In this document: positions 1 through 5,271 of the stretch, piece after piece
Position numbering within the stretch: the stretch's first letter is position 1
Layout: the number at the start of each line of letters is the position of its first letter
DNA from: Parvularculaceae bacterium
GTDB lineage: Bacteria; Pseudomonadota; Alphaproteobacteria; Caulobacterales; Parvularculaceae
Assembly: GCA_027080545.1 (NCBI GenBank)
Contig: JALWRV010000201.1
Location: 1 to 6,336 of the forward strand
DNA: 6,336 nt
Direction of reading: 5' to 3'
Position numbers and translations under genes: made by a program
The notes under the pieces: generated by a model
What the model saw: only the letters and a program-made list of their open reading frames with translations
The model's database searches: none
What the model was told of the DNA's origin: nothing

Positions 1-541
1 CAATAAGGCTATGGGTGGTATTTCGGTACTGATCAATAATGCGGGCATTGGAACGTTCGGATCTATTGAGAGCGAAAGTTTTGATAGCTATCGCAAGGTG
101 ATGGCGATTGATCTGGATTCGATTTTCCTCGGCAGCCAAGCGGCACTGCCCTATTTGAAAGACAATCAGCCCGGCGCCATTATCAATATTTCTTCGGTGG
201 CGGGCCTTATCGCCGATGGCAATATGGTGTCCTATAACACCGCTAAGGCCGGGGTGGCGATGATGTCAAAATCCATCGGGGTGCATTGCGCCCGGTCCGG
301 CTATCAGATCACCTGCAATTCGGTTCATCCGGTGTTTACGCGCACCCCGATTATCGAGCCTTTGGTGGCCATGGGTGGTGGGGGTGATGAGGGGGAAAAG
401 AAGCTGGCGCGGCAAATTCCCATGAAGCGTTTGGGCGATCCGGAAGATGTGGGCCATATGGTGGTCTATCTGGCCTCAGACGAGGCGCGTTATGTGACGG
501 CCAGCGAATTTGTCGTCGATGGCGGGATTACAGCCGTTTAA
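1..541 (+). CDS. Short-chain dehydrogenase/reductase (SDR) family oxidoreductase, 5'-truncated
   Basis: This is the C-terminal part of a classical SDR, an NAD(P)-dependent oxidoreductase with a Rossmann fold. The frame is open to the left edge (first whole codon at base 2), so the cofactor-binding N-terminus, with its TGxxxGxG motif, lies outside the window. Numbering from the ATG at 11, which is internal and not a start, the NNAG motif is at 9-12. The catalytic serine is in INISS (S62), and the YNTAK box at 75-79 gives Tyr75 and Lys79, with the usual 13-residue Ser-Tyr spacing. The C-terminus has the typical SDEARYVTASEFVVDGG stretch, so the 3' end is intact. The tetrad asparagine position (normally in a NLxxVFLG-like segment) reads IDLDSIFLG, with Asp34 in place of Asn. 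The substrate cannot be told from this fragment; hydroxysteroid or cyclic alcohol dehydrogenase-like members resemble it in general form. No clear terminator follows. Confidence 0.93.
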   Translation, partial: NKAMGGISVLINNAGIGTFGSIESESFDSYRKVMAIDLDSIFLGSQAALPYLKDNQPGAIINISSVAGLIADGNMVSYNTAKAGVAMMSKSIGVHCARSGYQITCNSVHPVFTRTPIIEPLVAMGGGGDEGEKKLARQIPMKRLGDPEDVGHMVVYLASDEARYVTASEFVVDGGITAV

Positions 542-650
542 GGGCCCGTTATGGCCTCGCAATCATCTTTTATGCCATTATCGCAGGCGTCAACACGCCA
601 TTGTGACCCTGTGCCCGCAAAGGGATGGCTATAGTCAAGGCCAAATGGCA

Positions 651-656
651 AGGAGG
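651..656 (+). promoter_or_regulatory. Strong Shine-Dalgarno site for the DoxX-like gene
   Basis: AGGAGG lies five bases before the ATG at 662 and fixes that start. A TATAGT hexamer at 630-635 could be a -10 element, but I see no good -35 element at normal spacing. Confidence 0.75.
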
Positions 657-661
657 TTTTC

Positions 662-1060
662 ATGGTCAAACATCTGGTCGCCGGTTTGCTCGCTCTCGGT
701 CTGTTGTTTTTCGGGGCCCAGAAATTTGGTGCGGACAATATTATTTTTGAAACCATCGCTATGCGATCAGGCCTGACCATTTTTGAGCCGACCATTCGCA
801 TGTTTACGGGGGTGGCAGAAATTGTCACGGCCCTTTTGTTGGTTTGGCCGCGCATGCGGGGGGTGGGGGCTGTGATGGCGCTGGGGGTTATGAGTGGCGC
901 GATCGGTTTTCATCTGTCGCCTTGGCTTGGCATTCACGTGCCCATGGCAGCCGGTGGCGAAGAGAGCATAGCGCTTTTTTCTGTGGCACTGGTTTTATGG
1001 GTTTTGGCTTTGATAAATCTAGCGCTGAATTGGTCGCGTCTGCCGCTTATTGGTCGGTGA
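662..1060 (+). CDS. DoxX-like small integral membrane protein
   Basis: This is a 132-residue protein with four predicted membrane helices, at about residues 4-22, 46-62, 66-84 and 103-123, and short loops. The first helix ends in GAQKF (18-22), which resembles the G-x-x-KF signature at the end of helix 1 in DoxX/DoxD-like proteins. Helix 2 (MFTGVAEIVTALLLVWP) is also typical of that group. The length fits the family, and the start is set by AGGAGG five bases upstream. DoxX-like proteins sit in the inner membrane; most have no proven function, though some are linked to redox or quinone chemistry. The SDR gene ends 120 bases upstream on the same strand, so co-transcription is possible but not shown. 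The gene converges on sseA and shares its last 14 bases with it. The fold class is fairly safe, the precise family less so. Confidence 0.8.
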   Translation: MVKHLVAGLLALGLLFFGAQKFGADNIIFETIAMRSGLTIFEPTIRMFTGVAEIVTALLLVWPRMRGVGAVMALGVMSGAIGFHLSPWLGIHVPMAAGGEESIALFSVALVLWVLALINLALNWSRLPLIGR

Positions 1061-1895
1061 AACGGTTTTCAATCGGGGTGTTGGGGGCGCTTGCCCATTC
1101 CACCCATGACCCATCATAGACGCTTATCCAACAGCCAAACGCCTCATAGGCGGCGAGGGCAATGAGGCAAGCGGTAACCCCCGAGCCGCATGAGGCGACG
1201 GCAGGGCGGGTGCCATCCCATCCCTTTTGCTGGAACAGATGCACCAAACGGTCTGGTGATTTTAACCGCCCCTCTGCCAGCATTGTTTGATAGGGTATGT
1301 TGATGGCCCCTTTCATGTGACCAGAAGGAAGGCCCGGTCTTGGTTCTGCCGTTTGGCCCAAGAAACGCTCAGGGCTTCGGGCATCAAATATGAGGGCGCT
1401 CTGGTCGTGGATTATTTGTCGCATCTGATCAAGGGTGACGAAGCGGTCCGTTGCGGGGTTCGGGGCAAAAGGGCGGGGTGTGGGAGAGGTTGGGCTATCG
1501 CTTATCGGTCCCCCCTGTGCCTGCCAGCCGGATAGACCGCCATCCAGAATAAAGACATTCTCGGCCCCCATGGCTTTCAGGCTCCACCACACCCGTGGGG
1601 CGGTAAAAAGCGGGCCGGTCTCGTAGATGATGAGGGTCCGGTTAGGGGCAAGCCCTAAAGCCCCGCATTGCGTCGCAAATTGTTCCGGGCTGGGCATCAT
1701 ATGGGGTAGGGGGCTGGTCTGGTCGGCGATGGCGTCAATATCAAACCGCACGGCGCCGGGAATATGGGCTTGGGCAAAATTTTCCGCAGCATTTTGGTCG
1801 CTACCGGGCATGTGCCATGAACCATCAACAAAATTTGTGTCGGGGTCGTGCAGCAAAGCAATGGCTTGCTGGGGAGAAAGGAGGGCGCTGGTCAT
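1047..1895 (-). CDS. sseA: 3-mercaptopyruvate sulfurtransferase (two-domain rhodanese)
   Basis: This 282-residue protein has two rhodanese domains. It transfers sulfur from 3-mercaptopyruvate to an acceptor (thiol or cyanide) through a cysteine persulfide, in the cytoplasm. Domain 1 (about 1-130) is inactive but carries HIPGAVRFDID and the SPLPHMMP segment usual in SseA. Domain 2 (about 150-275) has DARSPERF at 171-178, PRPGLPSGH, and the active loop CGSGVT at 236-241 with Cys236. CGSGVT is the mercaptopyruvate-type loop, unlike the CRKGVT of thiosulfate sulfurtransferases. The C-terminal YDGSWVEWA is also typical. Length matches E. coli SseA closely. The ATG has no Shine-Dalgarno sequence; a promoter-like pair ends five bases before it, suggesting a leaderless transcript. 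It follows the thioredoxin-like gene by 43 bases on the same strand. Family and symbol are well supported. Confidence 0.95.
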   Translation of the reverse strand: MTSALLSPQQAIALLHDPDTNFVDGSWHMPGSDQNAAENFAQAHIPGAVRFDIDAIADQTSPLPHMMPSPEQFATQCGALGLAPNRTLIIYETGPLFTAPRVWWSLKAMGAENVFILDGGLSGWQAQGGPISDSPTSPTPRPFAPNPATDRFVTLDQMRQIIHDQSALIFDARSPERFLGQTAEPRPGLPSGHMKGAINIPYQTMLAEGRLKSPDRLVHLFQQKGWDGTRPAVASCGSGVTACLIALAAYEAFGCWISVYDGSWVEWASAPNTPIENRFTDQ

Positions 1896-1900
1896 GGTGT

Positions 1901-1929
1901 TTTATAGGGCTGGTTTGGCCGGGTGGCAA
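1901..1929 (-). promoter_or_regulatory. Candidate sigma70-type promoter of sseA
   Basis: On the minus strand, TTGCCA (1924-1929) and TATAAA (1901-1906) are separated by exactly 17 bases, and each matches the consensus at five of six positions. The -10 hexamer ends only five bases (ACACC) before the sseA ATG, so initiation would fall at or very near the start codon. It lies in the 43-base gap after the thioredoxin-like gene, next to a run of seven C on the minus strand (1932-1938). Not experimentally shown. Confidence 0.5.
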
Positions 1930-1938
1930 AAGGGGGGG

Positions 1939-2436
1939 CTATTGGCTGAGTGCGGCCCGCAAGCTTGATTGAATCATTTGCGCATCCATGCCGGCGCTGA
2001 TGCGCCCGCGCACCTCTTTGTCGACCACAATCAGAGCAAAGCCCGTTTTGATATGGTCCAAGGAAACCTCTTCTTCGATACCATATTTCTTGGCGATGGC
2101 CGCTTGGGCAACCACGGAATCCCAATCACGTTTGGTAAAATCAAGTCGAACCAGTTCGATTTTGGCTTCGGTAAATGTAGCGAGGGCTAATTCAAGTTGG
2201 GGGTCGAGAATTTTACAGGAGGTGCACCAATCGGCATAAAATTCAACGATGGTGGCATCGACATTTTCTTGGGGGTTGGCTTCTTGGGGGTTGGCCTGGG
2301 CTAGAGGGCTTAGGGTGAGCCAGAAAAAAATGGCCATGAGGGCGAGCGCCAATAGCGGGGCGAGAGGTCGTACGGGCTGACGGGCCACAGCGTTGGCAAG
2401 CGGTTTTGTCATCGGTTTATATATCGGTTTTGCCAT
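1939..2436 (-). CDS. Thioredoxin-fold protein with N-terminal signal/anchor sequence
   Basis: This 165-residue protein has a basic N-terminus (residues 1-23), a hydrophobic segment at about 25-46, and then LAQA-NP, a plausible signal peptidase I site after Ala48. The thioredoxin-like domain (about 58-162) contains VEFYADWCTSCK with the dithiol Cys71-x-x-Cys74, so a periplasmic or membrane-tethered thiol reductase or oxidase role is likely. Trp70 and Lys75 are as in thioredoxins, but the loop before the next strand reads IKTGFALIVVD: Gly132 stands where thioredoxins have the cis-proline. The domain also has a longer acidic stretch (EEEVSLDH, 121-128) just before that loop. Two internal tandem repeats encode the extreme N-terminus and the ANPQE-ANPQE linker. 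A weak AAGGG lies eight bases before the first ATG; the ATG at 2412 (codon 9) is an alternative start that keeps the signal sequence. It is 73 bases after uvrC and 43 before sseA. The exact subfamily is unknown. Confidence 0.85.
   Translation of the reverse strand: MAKPIYKPMTKPLANAVARQPVRPLAPLLALALMAIFFWLTLSPLAQANPQEANPQENVDATIVEFYADWCTSCKILDPQLELALATFTEAKIELVRLDFTKRDWDSVVAQAAIAKKYGIEEEVSLDHIKTGFALIVVDKEVRGRISAGMDAQMIQSSLRAALSQ
2266..2295 (-). repeat. Perfect 15-bp tandem duplication in the thioredoxin-like gene
   Basis: The 15-base unit TTCTTGGGGGTTGGC (plus strand) occurs twice back to back at 2266-2280 and 2281-2295 with no mismatch. It is in frame and encodes ANPQE twice, starting at the predicted signal-peptide cleavage residue and forming the linker before the thioredoxin domain. 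The exact identity, including synonymous positions, suggests a recent slippage duplication. Confidence 0.9.
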
Positions 2437-2440
2437 CGGT
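2401..2440 (-). repeat. Imperfect 12-bp tandem repeat at the start of the thioredoxin-like gene
   Basis: Three 12-base units (2401-2412, 2413-2424, 2425-2436) plus a fourth partial CGGT (2437-2440) share the plus-strand form CGGTTTnnnnAT. Read on the minus strand they encode MAKP-IYKP-MTKP, a four-residue period with a lysine-proline in each unit. Two of the three units begin with ATG, so the array also duplicates the possible start codon. It supplies the basic n-region ahead of the signal/anchor helix. Confidence 0.75.
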
Positions 2441-2451
2441 GCCGCCCTTTT

Positions 2452-2479
2452 ATCTTATCATGGTGTGAAAGTGTGTCAT
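2452..2479 (-). promoter_or_regulatory. Candidate promoter of the thioredoxin-like gene
   Basis: On the minus strand, ATGACA (2474-2479; five of six to consensus) and TAAGAT (2452-2457; four of six) are 16 bases apart in the uvrC-to-thioredoxin gap. Initiation would leave a leader of roughly 8-10 bases carrying AAGGG (2445-2449). The spacing is good but the -10 element is weak. Confidence 0.33.
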
Positions 2480-2510
2480 AACATAGGCCTAAGGGCCAAT
2501 CACAAGCCTG

Positions 2511-4451
2511 TCAGCCATTTAGATGGTCGTGAATCTTTTGGGCCAAGGCTTTGGAGATGCCGTCTACCGCGCAAAGATCTTCTGGTTTGGCTTTCGCCAC
2601 CGCTTTGGCGGAGCCGAAATGGTGCAGCAAGGCTTTTTTGCGCTTGGCCCCAATGCCAGCAATATCATCAAGGGGGTTGGCAAAACTTTGTTTGCGTCGC
2701 TTGGCCCGATGGCTGCCAATGGCAAAACGATGGGCTTCATCGCGCAGATTTTGTAAATAATACAAAATGGGTGAGCGCGGGGGCAGGGTGAAAGGGGCCC
2801 GACCCGGCACGAAAAACTGATCCGCAACCTCGCCTTGGCGGCGGTCGGCTAATTTGCGCCCATGACCATCTTCGCGCCGCCCCTTGCCCACACTGAGGAG
2901 CAACACTTCCCCATTTTCAATATCGGTGCCGATGGTGATGCCGCATTGGGTTATCACATCTTTGGCAACAGAAAGCTGACCGGCCCCGCCATCGACAATG
3001 ATCATGGACGGCCATTTGTCGCTGCCGGGGGTTTCTTCGCGCACCAGCCGTTCATAGCGGCGGGTGAGGACCTCGCGCATCATGCCGTAATCATCGCCTG
3101 CGATGGTGTTGGGATCTTTGATGGCGAATTTTCGATATTGATTTTTGACTAATCCCTCTTCATTGGCGACGATCATGCAGCCGAAAGCGTGGGTGCCGGA
3201 GATATGGGAATTATCAAAAACTTCCATACGGCGGGGCGGGGCGGAGAGCGCGAATATGTCTGCTACCGCGCTTAACAGTTTGCGCTGACTTGAGCGCTCT
3301 GCAAGGCGTCGGGCTAAGGCTTCGCGGGCGTTCATTTTGGCTTGTTCGACCACGGCCCGGCGATCACCGCGTTTGGGAGTGCTAATTTCAACTTTGCGCC
3401 CGGCGCGCTCATTCAAGGCTTGTTGCAATAAAGCCTGTTGGGGGAGGGATTCTGATACCAGCACCAGCTTGGGCGGTTCGCGATTGGCATAGAATTGGGC
3501 GAGAAACACGTCGAGAATTTCGGCGGCACTTTCATCGCGGCTATGTTGGGGATAGTAGGCATTATTACCCCAATTCTGCCCCACCCGATAAAAGAAAGCC
3601 TGCACACAAGCCTGTCCGGCCTCAAGATGAATAGCGAAGACATCGGCGTCGGTGAATGTGGTTAGATTGATGTCCTGACTTTCTTGAATGGTCGCCAAAG
3701 CCTTGATGCGATCCCGAAAAGTGGCCGCGCGTTCATAGTGGCGCGCTCGGGCGGCTTGTTCCATTTGCTGGGATAGGGCGGTTTGAATTTCGCGGCTTTT
3801 GCCAGCGAGAAAGCGTTTCGTTTCATCCACTAGGTCTTGATAATCCGCCTTGGAAATGAGCCCGACACAGGGGGCGGAGCATCGCTTGATTTCATAGAGC
3901 AAGCAGGGACGTGAGCGGCTTTCATAAATGGAATCTTCGCAAGAGCGTAATAGAAAAGCCTTTTGTAAAATATTGAGGGTGCGATTGACCGCGCCCGCAT
4001 AGGCGAAGGGGCCATAATAATGGCCCGGTCGTTTTTGCGCCCCGCGATGTTTGAGCAATTGCGGTATCTCATGATCGGTGGCGATGAGAATATAGGGAAA
4101 ACTCTTATCGTCGCGCATCAGCACGTTGAATTGCGGTTTTAGCTGTTTGATGAGATTGGCTTCAAGCAACAGGCTTTCGGTCTCAGAAGCGGTGACAACA
4201 AATTCCATATCTCTGGTCTGGGCAATCATGCGGGCGATGCGGTTGGTGTGGCCCGTTGGTCTTGCATAGGATGTGACCCGTTTTTTTAGATTTTTGGCCT
4301 TGCCCACATAAAGCACCCCCCCCTCGCCATCGATCATGCGGTAGACGCCGGGTTTTTCCGGCAATCGCTTGATCTGATCCGCGATCAGTTGGCGGCCGCG
4401 TAAAAGGCCGGTTTCAGCGGGTTTGCTATCGGGTGGGGACGTGTCATTCAT
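2511..4451 (-). CDS. uvrC: Excinuclease ABC subunit C (UvrC)
   Basis: UvrC makes both the 3' and 5' incisions around a lesion in nucleotide excision repair, acting on the UvrB-DNA complex. In the 646-residue form, the N-terminal GIY-YIG nuclease has GVYRM at 35-39 and YVGKAKNLKKR from 48. Cysteines 171, 183, 191 and 195 have the same 12-8-4 spacing as the E. coli UvrC cluster cysteines, so a [4Fe-4S] site is likely. The UVR (UvrB-contact) helix is near 220-256. The RNase H-like nuclease has EVFDNSHISGT (Asp413), IVDGGAGQ (Asp487) and DEAHRF (His574). Tandem helix-hairpin-helix motifs occupy about 591-646 (DDIAGIGAKRKKALL and AVDGISKALAQKI). All domains are intact. The frame is open to an ATG at 4613, but that adds 54 unconserved-looking residues. 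The start at 4451 leaves about 30 residues before the nuclease, as is usual. ATGs at 4460 and 4523 are alternatives. No Shine-Dalgarno sequence precedes 4451. Confidence 0.96.
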   Translation of the reverse strand: MNDTSPPDSKPAETGLLRGRQLIADQIKRLPEKPGVYRMIDGEGGVLYVGKAKNLKKRVTSYARPTGHTNRIARMIAQTRDMEFVVTASETESLLLEANLIKQLKPQFNVLMRDDKSFPYILIATDHEIPQLLKHRGAQKRPGHYYGPFAYAGAVNRTLNILQKAFLLRSCEDSIYESRSRPCLLYEIKRCSAPCVGLISKADYQDLVDETKRFLAGKSREIQTALSQQMEQAARARHYERAATFRDRIKALATIQESQDINLTTFTDADVFAIHLEAGQACVQAFFYRVGQNWGNNAYYPQHSRDESAAEILDVFLAQFYANREPPKLVLVSESLPQQALLQQALNERAGRKVEISTPKRGDRRAVVEQAKMNAREALARRLAERSSQRKLLSAVADIFALSAPPRRMEVFDNSHISGTHAFGCMIVANEEGLVKNQYRKFAIKDPNTIAGDDYGMMREVLTRRYERLVREETPGSDKWPSMIIVDGGAGQLSVAKDVITQCGITIGTDIENGEVLLLSVGKGRREDGHGRKLADRRQGEVADQFFVPGRAPFTLPPRSPILYYLQNLRDEAHRFAIGSHRAKRRKQSFANPLDDIAGIGAKRKKALLHHFGSAKAVAKAKPEDLCAVDGISKALAQKIHDHLNG

Positions 4452-4495
4452 GGAAGGCATAATGGGGTGCCGGGCGCAAATTTCCAATAAGTCAA
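4448..4495 (-). other. Possible 15-codon leader ORF coupled to uvrC
   Basis: On the minus strand, AAGGAG (4502-4507) lies six bases before a TTG (4493-4495). The TTG opens a 15-codon frame reading (M)TYWKFAPGTPLCLP. Its TGA stop (4448-4450) overlaps the uvrC ATG (4449-4451) as ATGA, the classic arrangement for coupled translation. It would explain an otherwise orphan ribosome binding site in front of uvrC. A TTG-started 15-mer can arise by chance, so this is a candidate only. Confidence 0.22.
4459..4487 (-). promoter_or_regulatory. Weak candidate promoter just upstream of the uvrC ATG
   Basis: On the minus strand, TTGGAA (4482-4487) and CATTAT (4459-4464) are 17 bases apart, each matching consensus at four of six. 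The -10 element ends seven bases before the ATG at 4451, which would give a leaderless or near-leaderless uvrC mRNA. This competes with the coupled leader-ORF reading of the same bases. Confidence 0.22.
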
Positions 4496-4695
4496 TATAG
4501 TCTCCTTGGCTTAGCGTAATCATTTGCGCAGGGGCAATTAGTTTGGCGCAGAACCTCAAAAAATTGCTCTTTTTTGGTGGAATCGCCTTGAACGAAGGGG
4601 TCGGGCTTCCCATTTATGATGAGGCGGGGCGCTCAATGCCTCGCCTTTCGCGGGCTGGGTTTCGTTGGTTTTGCCCATTGTTGGAGATGATAATT

Positions 4696-4701
4696 AGGAG
4701 G
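4696..4701 (+). promoter_or_regulatory. Shine-Dalgarno site of the DUF2852-like gene
   Basis: AGGAGG ends ten bases before the ATG at 4712. A closer ATG at 4705 is only three bases away and in another frame, so 4712 is the better start. Confidence 0.65.
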
Positions 4702-4711
4702 GTAATGCCCA

Positions 4712-5176
4712 ATGACTTGTTGTTCACTGCGTCCCACATGGACGGGATTGAATATTCTTTTAATGGTGGTCGGATTCATTATTTTCTGGCCTCTCGGCCT
4801 GTTCATGCTGGCCTATATGATTTGGGGCCGTCAGTGGGGGCTTGATTTGTCTGACTGGGGCAATGTCAAAAACCATGCGTCGGAAGCCGGGGACAAGGTT
4901 AAGCGCGCTTTTGATGGCACCAGCTATTCTGATCGAACCCAATATTCCGCTAGCACCGGTAATACCGCTTTTGATGATTGGCGGGCGGCTGAATTGAAAC
5001 GGCTTGAAGAAGAGCGCCGCAAATTGGAAGAAGCGCGTAAAGAATTTGAAGCCTATGCGGATGAGTTGCGTCGGGCGCGGGATCGTGAGGAGTTTGAACG
5101 GTTCAAATCTCGCTGGGAAGGCCGCAATCGTGACAGTTCGGGTCACCATGAAGGATCGGCTCCGGAAACCGCATAA
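4712..5176 (+). CDS. DUF2852-like membrane protein with C-terminal coiled coil
   Basis: This 154-residue protein has one or two tightly packed membrane helices at about residues 12-38, containing GFIIFWPLGLFMLAYMIWG. That stretch is the hallmark I know from DUF2852 proteins of Alphaproteobacteria, whose function is unknown. A variable, polar, serine-rich linker follows (about 45-83). Next comes FDDWRAAELKRLEEERRKL and onward to about residue 135, a highly charged helix with heptad-like spacing that probably forms a coiled coil, ending in FERFKSRW. The tail (138-154) is short and disordered-looking. The helix and the RRARDREEFERF motif match the usual DUF2852 C-terminus, so the protein seems full length. 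It is most likely anchored in the inner membrane; which side the coiled coil faces cannot be read directly. It is transcribed away from uvrC and closed by a strong terminator, so it looks monocistronic. Assignment rests on remembered family features. Confidence 0.85.
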   Translation: MTCCSLRPTWTGLNILLMVVGFIIFWPLGLFMLAYMIWGRQWGLDLSDWGNVKNHASEAGDKVKRAFDGTSYSDRTQYSASTGNTAFDDWRAAELKRLEEERRKLEEARKEFEAYADELRRARDREEFERFKSRWEGRNRDSSGHHEGSAPETA

Positions 5177-5205
5177 ATAACGGCATAATCGTGGAAAGCT
5201 TCATG

Positions 5206-5230
5206 CCCCGGCCTCTATGGCCGGGGTTTT
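5206..5230 (+). terminator. Rho-independent terminator after the DUF2852-like gene
   Basis: A perfect eight-base-pair stem, CCCCGGCC (5206-5213) with GGCCGGGG (5219-5226), encloses a five-base loop TCTAT and is followed directly by TTTT (5227-5230). It starts 29 bases after the stop codon. The opposite strand has no T-run after the stem, so it appears to work in the plus direction only. Confidence 0.88.
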
Positions 5231-5243
5231 GGTATGGAGAAAG

Positions 5244-5271
5244 ATGACAAAGACGGTTCGGACGCTATAAA
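5244..5271 (+). promoter_or_regulatory. Candidate sigma70-type promoter of nadE
   Basis: ATGACA (5244-5249) and TATAAA (5266-5271) are 16 bases apart, each five of six to consensus, directly after the terminator of the preceding gene. Initiation near 5278 would give a leader of about 50 bases holding AAGGAT (5311-5316) before the nadE ATG. Its position just past a terminator supports a separate nadE transcription unit. Confidence 0.45.

Larger units (their letters stand above)
4452..4711. other. Divergent intergenic region between uvrC and the DUF2852-like gene
   Basis: These 260 bases must hold the transcription starts for both divergent genes. The part from 4452 to 4613 stays open in the uvrC frame but shows no conserved-looking protein. 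It holds the orphan AAGGAG and the weak uvrC promoter pair. On the plus side, GATAAT (4689-4694) is a good -10 look-alike, but its best -35 (TTGGTT, 4665-4670, 18 bases away) is poor, and initiation would fall inside the ribosome binding site. I see no clear operator palindrome and no separate gene here. Confidence 0.6.

Noticed and set aside
372..396. G-rich stretch in the SDR gene (and another near 857-890) as a G-quadruplex
   Set aside because: Only three runs of three or more G are separated by proper loops, and the sequence is explained by glycine and glycine-rich codons.
586..599. Small hairpin GGCGT-CAAC-ACGCC after the SDR gene
   Set aside because: The stem is only five base pairs and no T-run follows, so it does not support a terminator call.
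551..634. A 27-codon frame in the SDR to DoxX-like gap, with AGGG six bases before its ATG
   Set aside because: The AGGG overlaps the SDR stop codon, the peptide has no recognisable features, and the real downstream gene has a far better ribosome binding site.
1932..1938. Run of seven G (seven C on the coding strand) between the thioredoxin-like gene and sseA, and a similar G7 at 5984-5990 in nadE, as phase-variation tracts
   Set aside because: G-runs of 5-7 are common throughout this window, these are short for contingency loci, and nadE is a housekeeping gene unlikely to be phase variable.
2483..2500. Inverted repeat around GGCC-CTTA-GGCC just after uvrC
   Set aside because: The stem is short with a mismatch when extended, and no T-run follows on the minus strand.
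2862..3152. 96-codon plus-strand open frame inside uvrC
   Set aside because: It is antisense to the conserved nuclease domain of uvrC, has no ribosome binding site, and looks like a shadow of the real gene.
5244..5270. Eight-codon frame with GGAG four bases before its ATG, upstream of nadE
   Set aside because: It is very short and coincides with the better-supported -35/-10 pair, so it would lie upstream of the transcript start.
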